Assembly: GCA_916700875.1 (NCBI GenBank) | Contig: CAKAKS010000032.1 | Coordinates: forward strand, 15,925,629-15,989,628 | Direction of reading: 5' to 3' | DNA length: 64,000 nucleotides | From: Sebastes aleutianus | Lineage: Eukaryota; Chordata; Actinopteri; Perciformes; Sebastidae | Part shown: piece by piece, positions 57,101-64,000 of the stretch | Layout of the letters: every line of letters starts with the position of its first letter | How positions within the stretch are numbered: the stretch's first letter is position 1 | The notes under the pieces: model-generated | What the model was told of the DNA's origin: nothing | Seen by the model: the letters and a program-made list of their open reading frames with translations, nothing else | Databases searched by the model: none | Translations under genes and position numbers: made by a program

Positions 57101-59950
57101 CATTTCCAACACATTATCTTTCAGGTTATTTGGCTTGCTTTACTCACGGCTGTGGTGACTAAGTTATGAGTTGCATACAGACAAACGGTCTTCTGTGTTT
57201 CCAGGCAGTGAGCAAAGTGAATCAGACAGCGACGAAGAGGAATCAGTACCACTGAGGAGGGTTAAGGCTCCACTCCGCAAACTCAACAGTGCCATGGTTA
57301 AGCCAGAAGAGAAGCCCTCTTATTCATCTGAACCTTCTGTGGAGAGACTTAGCAGCCCTGAAGAGTGGTCTGACAGACCAACAAGGTCCAACCGAAGGCG
57401 TCCAGCTGCAGAGAGAGCATTGTATGTGGACACTGTCCCTCAAAAGCAAAGTGAACCTGAAAAATCTTCAACACGGAGGTCCAAAAGACAGACACATACA
57501 AACACAAGGCCTTCAGTGAGAGTCTTGGGTAGCAAACAGGCTGTCCGAGCATCAGCATCATCAGATGATGGGGTCATTGGGAGAAAGAAGCCGGGGAAAG
57601 AAGTGCACAGGAAGAAAAGCGGGAGAGTTCTTAACGAGTCACGGCCCTGCTACGTGTTTCCATCAAGTGAGTCATCACAGTCTTCTGACGAGTTTGAGAA
57701 GGAACTGGGGAAGAAAACCAGAATAACAAGACAGAGCAAATGCATCAAGTCATCGTCATCATCATCATCATCCACAAAGCCTTTGCCTAAGTTCACACAA
57801 TCCAGCAAGAAAAAAAACAACGCACACGAAGGCAACGCACCAATTCCACAAGAGCAAGATGCAGACGAGTGGACCGAGGCAGAGCTTATGAAGCTGCAAG
57901 AGTAAGAATGAGAAAGGAGCATTTTGCAGGATTAGAGTTGCTTATTTCTGTATCATAACCTGTATATGTGCGTGTGTTTTCCAGGGCTGTGTCCTACTAT
58001 CCTAATCACATGGCAGGTTACTGGGCAAAGGTGGCGGAGATGGTTGGAAGACGTTCTGCAGAAGAGTGCCACTACCAGCACACATCCAAGGTAGCCTTCA
58101 ACACGCCCGCCAAGAGAGCCAAGAGAGCCAAGAAACCCCAAAAGGAGAAGGTGGAAGCACCAAAAGTTCAAGGTACGAGCCCTGCTAAGTGTCTCATAGC
58201 TTTATCTTGGTTGGCCAGTGGCTCAGGGAGATGTCTTCCTGCCGCTAAATGGAGAAAATCACTTATATCTTAAAGGTAAAAAGGAAGCCTCTGATTCTAT
58301 TTGGGAACTTTTCATTTACTTTATGGAAAATGGAGATATGTTTGAAGCATTTTATTCATTATTTAATTTATTTCAGTTTTCTGCTGCAAACCGTCTGCCA
58401 TGAGTATTACATTATTGTATCTATTTTTAATTATTTATTTATTTTAGTAATGTAATTTTTTTTTTTTTTTGCCCTCTACTGTTGAAAATCAATAAATACA
58501 GTGTTAAAAAAGTACTCTTCAAAACCTGTAAACAGACTTTTGGTGTGTAAAATTGGTGGAATTTCCCTTCCCATACATATATTGAAAATGTCAGTTGAGT
58601 GGACAAAATAGCAGGAACACCTTACAATTTAACACAATTCAAAACAAAAACACAACCTATAGTTTGAAGCCTTTTTTTTTGACGCCGTAATCTTTACTGA
58701 GGTATTATTATTGCGTTATATGTTTTGCTGTGATGCATTTGCATTTTTTTCTGAAGCCTTCTTTGAGAACTACAATCCTTGAAATGTTTTCGAGAGGACG
58801 TGGTTAACTGCAGAGATTTGACAACTATAATCTATGCAGATCTTCCGGTGATATCTAGCGGAGTGGGAACCTATAAGAGAAAGCAGCAGGTGCGTCAGTT
58901 CCTGGAGGCCATGCCCAGAGAAGATGTTGAGGATGTTTTCAGCTCTGCGTACATGCAGAATAAACGCTTTGAGGTTGGTTTCTTTTGTATTTTGCAAAAT
59001 AAGAGCATTTGTGATTATGACACCACACAAAATGATGATGATAACTGTTCCACTCATGGCTATCTTGATGGATAGATGCCCTCCATGTGTCCGAGTGACC
59101 ATGACTTCACAACTTCAGAAATGGAGCACCTGAGCCCCATGTCGACGGGCTGCGCCGGAGCGAAGACTCCTCAGTGTCTGCATCTTACACCTGGCATGAT
59201 GGGTTCTCCAAACAGGTGAATGATGTTGACTTCTGCGTTCTAGCTTGTAAGAAGGGTTCGCACTTCTTCTTGTACGATAACTAACTTACCTCTTTCTTGA
59301 TTTCAAAGGAACAATGGTGACAAGTACGTCTATCAACTCCAGAAGAGGATGAAAAAAAATCAGTTTAACGTCTGCAAACAGGCTCCTCCTTCAAAGGTAC
59401 TAATTCATAAGGGTTCATTTCTGAGATTCTTGTTATCTTGAAGCATGTGGATTATAAATTTTATTAGAAATAACCATTTCTTTCTCTGTTTCTTTCAGAG
59501 CTTCACACCCACGCCATCAGTTAAACGAACAATGAGAAGATGTGGTAACACAGGTAGGATTCCTGAGAAATGTGCAGGGGAGGGACAAAATAACAGAAAC
59601 ACCTTACAATACAAAACAATACCTTTACACCTAATACCAATTTTGAAGTTTATAATGCTTGTTTTTTAGGTGTTATAAGCTGTTTAACTTGATGTTCATT
59701 ATTAAGGCTGTAGTTTCATCACTTTGTGAAGTAGTTCTGTTTTTTTTTGTCCACGACTGTTTGTAGCTGTGTTTAGAGGGGATTCTTGAAAGCTGAAAGC
59801 AGTTATTTCTACACTGTGGTAACAATCCGTCTCTTTCCTTTTTCACTAGAAAATGACACCTTTTTCGTTTGGGAGATGTTCCCAGGAAAGGATGGCGCGT
59901 TGTCTGAAAGCGGAGAGGAAGAAGACTTTTACTTCTCAGACAATGACTGA
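50344..59950 (+). CDS. mis18bp1: MIS18-binding protein 1 / KNL2, complete
   Basis: Centromere-licensing factor that recruits the MIS18 complex and HJURP so new CENP-A is loaded in G1. Seventeen coding exons: 50344-51163, 52024-52161, 52711-53006, 53594-53667, 53867-53985, 54145-54229, 54414-54493, 55136-55296, 55407-55461, 55541-55999, 57205-57901, 57985-58172, 58840-58973, 59076-59215, 59309-59396, 59499-59553, 59850-59950. They total 3690 nt, 1229 aa and TGA. Domains: Pro/Ser-rich N-terminus with CDK-type sites and a KEN box, SANTA domain about 419-511, CENP-C-like motif about 552-566, and Myb/SANT domain about 983-1027 (DEWTEAELMKLQ ... GYWAKVAEMVGRRSAEECHY). The tail is acidic. Exons 10 and 11 are tandem duplicates; without exon 10 the product is 1076 aa. 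Start context aacATGG is good. Confidence 0.93.
51229..51975 (+). mobile_element. hAT element with 8-bp target duplication and TTATTCTCGTAA array
   Basis: Termini caggggtcagcaacc and gcagacccctg with the octamer atttaggg on both sides (51221-51228, 51976-51983). The interior contains gagccgcaaaacacttgagt, about 12 degenerate ttattctcataatattacgact units, and gaggggctaaagagccgcat near the end. No transposase. It occupies most of MIS18BP1 intron 1. Confidence 0.88.
52226..52625 (+). mobile_element. 'cttcgaagcttcg' MITE, copy 2
   Basis: It runs from tagggctgtctccaatacca to gaagcattcgtgtcagccct with inverted gcttcgaag blocks at both sides and an internal CA run. It is in MIS18BP1 intron 2. Confidence 0.75.
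53062..53431 (+). mobile_element. 'cttcgaagcttcg' MITE, copy 3
   Basis: Same family as copy 2: tctgtcccgaataccatttt near the left, gacagcatttgggtcagccc at the right. It is only about 165 bp from exon 4 of MIS18BP1. Confidence 0.7.
53594..54229 (+). CDS. mis18bp1: MIS18BP1 exons 4-6: SANTA domain
   Basis: Exons 53594-53667, 53867-53985 and 54145-54229. They read ESTIYLKKWFLRKNNRGLFV and DGIHRDDNIPWNSNIIVERV, then SNSVVKTVSGSVYILIGKMN and ELPKWLLKMFAHGFPRDWKA. The W-x-hydrophobic ... VDGIHR start, the TVSGSVYILIG strand and the FPxDW end are the SANTA-domain signature found in M18BP1/KNL2 proteins. Confidence 0.9.
54600..55060. repeat. Interspersed repeat in MIS18BP1 intron 7
   Basis: Contains ttcatggctccatccaacag and ctagagccactagcatggct, words typical of a common non-coding fish repeat. 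No clear termini. Confidence 0.5.
55136..55296 (+). CDS. mis18bp1: MIS18BP1 exon 8: CENP-C-like nucleosome-binding motif
   Basis: Encodes LNVSRSGRVIKPPLEYWRGG then RVILDAQ. The R-x-S-x-R ... PxxYW pattern (R553, S554, R556, P560-P561, Y564, W565) is the CENP-C motif, which contacts the H2A/H2B acidic patch and the CENP-A tail. Non-mammalian KNL2 proteins are known to carry such a motif. It sits between the SANTA and Myb domains as expected. Confidence 0.88.
55541..55999 (+). CDS. mis18bp1: MIS18BP1 exon 10: tandem-duplicated exon, upstream copy
   Basis: 459 nt, symmetric phase 1-1, encoding 153 residues, highly charged and Ser/Pro/Arg-rich (PLRRVKAPLRKRNSA ... SRRRPAAERALYVD ... IGRKKPGKEMHRKRSGRV). 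It is a near copy of the first two thirds of exon 11 and shares the upstream flank and acceptor (gtgtttccag). Its donor (tcaa|gtgagtatg) falls where exon 11 continues in frame. It can be included or skipped without frame change. Whether it is used in transcripts is not known from sequence. Confidence 0.75.
56000..57204 (+). other. MIS18BP1 intron 10 (between duplicated exons), repeat-filled
   Basis: 56040-56695 looks like a non-coding fish repeat (ggccgacttccgggtaggcg ... gggccccctggcactttcct ... cgggccccaaaaattt). 56695-57163 is the family also seen at 47935-48260. The duplicated flank (taagttatgagttg) starts directly where that repeat ends. Confidence 0.6.
57205..57901 (+). CDS. mis18bp1: MIS18BP1 exon 11: tandem-duplicated exon, downstream full-length copy
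   Basis: 697 nt. The first 462 nt match exon 10. The exon then continues through a Ser-rich tract (SSESSQSSDEFEKELGKK, then a run of serines) to DADEWTEAELMKLQ, the first helix of the Myb domain. It is probably the ancestral copy because only it supplies the link to the Myb domain. At the point corresponding to the exon 10 donor it has tcaagtgagtcatc, a donor-like word still read as coding. Confidence 0.92.
57850..58172 (+). CDS. mis18bp1: MIS18BP1 Myb/SANT domain (end of exon 11 and exon 12)
   Basis: Helix 1 DADEWTEAELMKLQE, then AVSYYPNHMAGYWAKVAEMV and GRRSAEECHYQHTSK, with W985, W1008 and Y1025 at the three aromatic positions of a Myb repeat. It is followed by an Ala/Lys-rich basic stretch (AKRAKRAKKPQKEK) that could bind DNA or act as a nuclear signal. 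Split by an intron at 57902-57984. Confidence 0.9.
58173..58839 (+). other. MIS18BP1 intron 12
   Basis: 667 bp, T-rich with a T run near 58450. The small open frame at its start is intron read-through. No repeat termini recognised. Confidence 0.6.
58840..59950 (+). CDS. mis18bp1: MIS18BP1 exons 13-17: C-terminal tail
   Basis: Exons 58840-58973, 59076-59215, 59309-59396, 59499-59553 and 59850-59950. The tail contains YKRKQQVRQFLEAMPREDVE and VFSSAYMQNKRFE. Later parts are HLTPGMMGSPN, YVYQLQKRMKKNQFNVC, SFTPTPSVKRTMRRCGN and the acidic end SESGEEEDFYFSDND. The short QVRQFLEAMPR...DVFSSAYMQ and acidic FYFSDND ends look like conserved tail motifs of the family, though I cannot name their partners. 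Confidence 0.88.
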
Positions 59951-60091
59951 TTGGAGCTAAATTAAACGTCATATCATTTAAGGAAAAAATCAAAAAAATT
60001 TGATTGAATGAATTAAAATCAATACAGTACAGTATGTACCTGTAAATATAGTTTTTGTTTTAAGACAAGACTCAGTTGTTACTATTCTTTA

Positions 60092-60097
60092 AATAAA
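60092..60097 (+). terminator. Probable MIS18BP1 polyadenylation signal
   Basis: AATAAA in tctttaaataaacattc, 142 bp after the stop. A T/TG-rich stretch (tgttttttgtgt) follows within 30 bp. A compact canonical 3' end. Confidence 0.75.
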
Positions 60098-60639
60098 CAT
60101 TCTTAAATTCGTAATAATGTTTTTTGTGTATTTATATATTTAGAGAGATAATTATCTATAGAAGTGGTTCCCAAACTTTTTGGCTTATGACCCCTCAAAA
60201 TGAAGTAATATGCACTAATAACTTAATCGCAGACATTAATGATGAAGTGAGAAACTCAACCAAAGAAGGATTTTTCCTTCTTGCTTCTTTCCTTGTTTCA
60301 TTTTAAGGATTTTTAGAGGCCAGAGGATGTTGAAGTTTTCAGTATTTCACAAGAGAAAAGCCAGGAAAATAAACACAATTAAGTGTAGCAAAAAGTAGAT
60401 ATATTCTTTTCTAATCTCACTCTGAGACGACACAATAGATTTATCGTGTGCACTGGGATTAAGTTTGGGAATTAGAACCACTGATGGGGGGGACAAACAA
60501 TAGTGGAGATCCAGGATTTGTTTTGCCTCAACCTTCCATATCTATGTTTTACTGATGGGTTTCCAAAAATTCCCTCCAACAGTTGCGATGGACCCCAGGA
60601 AAACTAGCTACCACTTTGTGTAAGATAATGTTCTTCCTG

Positions 60640-61320
60640 TTATGTGATCTTTTTGACATTTTATACTATGACATTTTTATAGCATACTATGTTGTGACTT
60701 ATTAGAAAAAAATAATTTATGTTTTTATGACATACCATACTATGACATTTTACCATGACTTTTTAATGACATACTATATTATGACATAAAAAAAAAAAAA
60801 TTTTATGGCAAACTATACTATCACTTTCTTTGACATACTATAATATTACTTTTTTTTACATTCTTCAACATACTATACTATAATTTTTTTCACTTTTTTC
60901 TACATACTAAACCATGACTTTTTTTCGTGAATTTTTGCGACATACTATACTCTGACTTTTTTTTATGAAATCTTTCATCATATTGTACTATGCCTTTTTT
61001 TTATGTAACTTTTCAACATACTATACTACTATGATTTTGTTTCGGGAAATATTTCGACATACTACACTGACTTTTTATTCATGTAAAAAAAAGGCACTAT
61101 AGTATGTCAAAAAAAAAAAAAAGTCAGTATGACGACAGAAGGCATAGTATAACATAAAAAAATGTATATTAAAGTATGTCAAAAAAATGTAAAGAAGTCA
61201 TAGTATAGTATGTCGAAAAAAAGGCATAGTATGGTATGTCAAAGAAAAAGTCATTGTATAGTAAGTCAAAAAAAGTGAAAAAAAAGTCATAGTATAGAAT
61301 GTCGAAAAAATGACTTTATT
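60640..61320. repeat. Inverted satellite of gacatactatactatgact units
   Basis: From about 60660 to 61085 degenerate units of gacatactatactatgactt separated by T runs are in one orientation. From about 61086 to 61320 the complement (aaaaagtcatagtatagtat) is repeated. The two halves can pair into a large imperfect hairpin with A/T bulges. Non-coding, between MIS18BP1 and TPP1. Confidence 0.8.
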
Positions 61321-61930
61321 CTGATAATACAACTTTTTTTCTTGTAAAATTACGACTTACTTCTCATATGACTTTTTTTTATCGTATATGTATGACTTTA
61401 TTCTCATAATACCACGACTTTTTTTCTCGTAAACCTAAGACTTTATTCTCATAATATTACAGCTTTTTTTCTCTTAAACTTATGACTTCATTCTCATAAT
61501 ACGAGTTTTTTTTACTTATAACCTTATGACTTTATTCTCATAATAAGACTTTTTTACTTATAACCTTATGACTTTATTCTCATAATAAGACTTTTTTACT
61601 TATAACCTTATGACTTTATTCTCATAATATTACGACTGTTTTTTCTCTTAAACTTATGACTTTATTCTCATAATACTACGACTTTTTTTCTTGAAATGTT
61701 ATTACTTTATTCTCATTAAATTACAACTTTTTTTCTCCTAAACTTATGACTTAATTCTCATGACTTTTTTTCCTCTTAAACCTATGACTTTATTCTCTTA
61801 ATATTATGACTTTATTCTCGTTATATTATGACTTTATTCTTGTTATATTATGACTTTATTCTCGAAATCTCAGATTTATTTATTTTTTCCTCAATATGGC
61901 CCTAACACTGCGCCGTAATATTGCATATAA
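61310..61930 (+). repeat. TTATTCTCATAATATTACGACT array, copy 3
   Basis: About 20 degenerate ~22-bp units (gactttattctcataata ...) ending with tctcagatttatttattttt and cctcaatatggccctaacac. The end block is shared with 18379-18410 and 51770-51805, so this is a third truncated relative of the hAT element. Confidence 0.8.
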
Positions 61931-62017
61931 ATGTCAAATATAACAATGAAAGGTGCCTGAATGTGTCCGAATTAACTCATAATGCACCACCAAAAAAAAA
62001 AAAAGTGAATAACAGAA

Positions 62018-62041
62018 TCACGTGAAAGCCTGTCACGTGAC
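62018..62041 (+). promoter_or_regulatory. tpp1: Two CLEAR-type E-boxes in the TPP1 promoter
   Basis: TCACGTGA at 62018-62025 and the perfect palindrome GTCACGTGAC at 62032-62041, 65-88 bp before the start codon. GTCACGTGAC is the consensus bound by TFEB/TFE3 in lysosomal gene promoters, so TPP1 is likely induced by lysosomal stress or starvation as in mammals. Confidence 0.75.
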
Positions 62042-62105
62042 TGCAGCGTCTATAACAGGCTGCCCAGCAGACAGCACAGCTGACTTCCGACAAGCCGAGG
62101 ACAAC

Positions 62106-64000
62106 ATGAACACACTGTGAGTGCATTAAACAAGTTCATAGCTGTGCATTGTTATAGAGATAACTGGGAAAGAAAGACAGATGACGCTAACTCTTCTTAA
62201 CCTGACTTCTATATGAACTGTGGCGCACCTTGTATTTGTTGTTGTGACCTACATACAGTAGATAGCTGCCAGCTAACATAGCAGGTTAAAGGCTACTGGT
62301 AGCAAACTGTTTCATATGTGTGTATCTGGGAAGAAGTGTGTGTAAATTGAGCTAAGCTAAGTCACAGATGTTTTGTTGTAACCCCCCGAGATAACACACG
62401 GAATTAAGAGCGTGTTTTTTAATATCAGTCTACATTTAAGTGTGCAAGAAGAACCTCTAAACATGTGTTGCTTTGTTTCTACATGTGTTGCTTTGTTGTC
62501 TCCTCCACCAGGCTGACCTTCTCCATCACCTTGTTATTCAGCTCCTTGGTCTGGAGTGGATATCTGGAATATGACCAAGATGTCTTGTGAGCCACTTTCC
62601 TCATCTAATCTGTCATTTCTAAATCATGTTTTATATCTCACCTTGTTTAAGCCCTTCAAGCCTTAGTGACATTTTTCATACAGACCAAGTCTTGACAGCC
62701 CAAATAATGCAGCAAAGACCTAATAAAAAGGGAAATATTCCCCACAATATTCAAGAAGTGTTACAACTATTATCACTGCGCTTAAGTCTGTTTTGAGGGA
62801 ACTAATACTTTGGTGAGTTTTGTTTCCACGCATGGCTACAAGTTTAGTCCAAAAATTAGGTTTTGGATTTTACCTGGGGCTAATGCTTCAACCGTTGCCA
62901 TGGTATTCAATCTCCAATCACTATTCGAATGCTTCAGGGTTTTTTATTTTTTATAAATATGTAATAATAAAGTATAAATTCCCAAATAGCCCATGAAATA
63001 AGGAATTATCCCACAATATTATTCATTATTCATATTCAACATTCATTATTATTATTAGTTATTCTCAGACGGATGTCGCTGTTTGTTGTGTGTAGAGGTG
63101 CGTGTGTGGACAGTCGTGCTGCGAAGCTTCGAATATTTCTCATCGAGGCTTCGAAGCCCAAAAGTTATATTTGGGACAGCCCTAATTTTACCACGCTTAA
63201 CAGTTTTGGTTTCTAGGACCTGTGATGTCTGCTGTTGCCCAATTTATGTCTGTTTTGGAGTGTTTGAAAACCTTGTAAGAATCTTGAATGACACAAATTA
63301 TCAACTCTGGGTTGATTTTAAAAAAGGGGGTCAAATTACTGTGATGTGTCTGAATGTTTGCATAAATGTTCAACTAACTATAGAATCATAACAAAGTCAT
63401 CAGTACTCTTGAAATTCAACAGGTTGGTCAGCAGCTACAGTATATATTGAGTTTCACAGTGTTGGGTAAAAGTGAAGCCTCTTTTAGTGAAATATCATGA
63501 CATGGTTTACCTCTTTCCTCAGGTTACCAGACGACTGGACTCATGTGGGTCGGGTAGACTCCACAGAGGAGCTGGAGCTGACCTTTGCCCTGAAGCAGCA
63601 GAACGCTGACCTGCTGGAGGAAATACTCCGACTGGTGTCGGACCCTGACTCAGCACAATATGGTAGGGGCTCTGTCTGATGAATGCTGGTAGTCTTCAAG
63701 TAACCCTAAAGATTTAGGGCCTAAAAGATCATCAGCATACACTCACTAAAATGCTGTCCTTACTGTGCAGCATATGGGCAGGCATAAGAACTTAAATGCC
63801 CTGACTTGACAGTTTAAAGGCAAAAGCCTTTTTCATACTACAATCAGAGTGACAGAGGCCTGTTTTGTCCTGCACAGGTAAACACCTCACCCTGGAGGAA
63901 GTGTCCTCCCTGGTGCATCCATCTGAAGTGACCCAGAAGGTGGTGCATCACTGGCTGCAGAGTTATGGGATTACAAGCTGCCAGACTGTACACACTCAGG
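62106..64000 (+). CDS. tpp1: Tripeptidyl peptidase 1, N-terminal part (3' end outside window)
   Basis: Lysosomal serine-carboxyl (sedolisin, S53) peptidase that removes tripeptides from protein N-termini; loss causes CLN2 disease in humans. Exons 62106-62116, 62512-62586, 63523-63662 and 63878 to beyond 64000, phases consistent. Residues 1-20 (MNTLLTFSITLLFSSLVWSG) form a signal peptide. The rest is the propeptide (pro-kumamolisin) domain: LPDDWTHVGRVDSTEELELT, FALKQQNADLLEEILRLVSD, PDSAQYGKHLTLEEVSSLVH and VVHHWLQSYGITSC. It follows the mammalian propeptide closely (LPPGW, TFALRQQN, PQYGKYLTLE). The catalytic Ser, Asp and Glu are outside the window. The first exon gives only 11 coding nt, chosen because of the signal peptide and phase. 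Confidence 0.92.
62117..62511 (+). other. TPP1 intron 1
   Basis: 395 bp, with a short direct repeat (ctacatgtgttgctttgtt, about 62460 and 62480) near the acceptor. No other feature. Confidence 0.6.
62587..63522 (+). other. TPP1 intron 2
   Basis: 936 bp. It contains the MITE at 62889-63184; the remainder shows nothing recognisable. Open frames across the MITE are not genes. Confidence 0.6.
62889..63184 (-). mobile_element. 'cttcgaagcttcg' MITE, copy 4
   Basis: Opposite orientation to copies 1-3. The right end gcttcgaagcccaaaagtta ... gggacagcccta is the family's start. The left side has gccatggtattcaatctcca and attcgaatgcttc. In TPP1 intron 2. Confidence 0.72.

Noticed and set aside
58968..59075. 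Read-through of MIS18BP1 exon 13 into the following intron
   Set aside because: A gttggt donor at 58974 and an acceptor ending gatag at 59075 restore the frame and the total length is divisible by three; the read-through hits a stop.

Overview
The window is nuclear DNA of a ray-finned fish, most likely a percomorph teleost. The evidence is multi-exon vertebrate genes with GT-AG introns and fish-like protein sequence, together with a dense load of short non-autonomous DNA transposons, hAT elements with 8-bp target duplications, an L2-like LINE end, and microsatellites. The species assignment is inference. There is no bacterial, phage or CRISPR content.

Five protein-coding genes can be read exon by exon, and the phases of all joined exons agree. 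(1) PRKCH, + strand, 1-13594: the last six exons of protein kinase C eta, covering the kinase domain from the ATP-binding lysine to the stop. (2) HIF1A, + strand, 18971-39205: complete, 15 coding exons, 743 residues. (3) HTRA2, - strand, 46801-40725: complete mitochondrial serine protease, 8 exons, 440 residues. (4) MIS18BP1 (KNL2), + strand, 50344-59950: complete centromere-licensing protein, 17 coding exons, 1229 residues if all are used. (5) TPP1, + strand, from 62106: the first four exons of the lysosomal tripeptidyl peptidase, running off the right edge.

Layout: PRKCH and HIF1A run in the same direction. HIF1A and HTRA2 are tail to tail, with about 1.5 kb between stops. HTRA2 and MIS18BP1 are head to head, about 3.5 kb apart, and that gap is full of repeats. 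MIS18BP1 and TPP1 are in tandem, separated by about 2 kb that is largely an inverted satellite. The genes do not form a shared pathway. PRKCH is a signalling kinase, HIF1A the oxygen-sensing transcription factor, HTRA2 a mitochondrial protease, MIS18BP1 loads CENP-A, and TPP1 is a lysosomal peptidase.

The most notable observations are: a tandemly duplicated in-frame exon of MIS18BP1 whose two copies differ almost only at amino-acid-changing positions; a duplicated HIF1A promoter/5' region flanking a transposon-derived block; a decayed copy of the last HTRA2 exon inside intron 4 of HTRA2's own reading order (between exons 3 and 4); two CLEAR-type E-boxes just upstream of TPP1; a 19-copy 41-bp minisatellite in HIF1A intron 1; and a set of TTAA-flanked MITEs. 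Exon boundaries were placed by hand from reading frame, splice consensus and remembered family sequence. Transcription start and polyadenylation sites are less certain.
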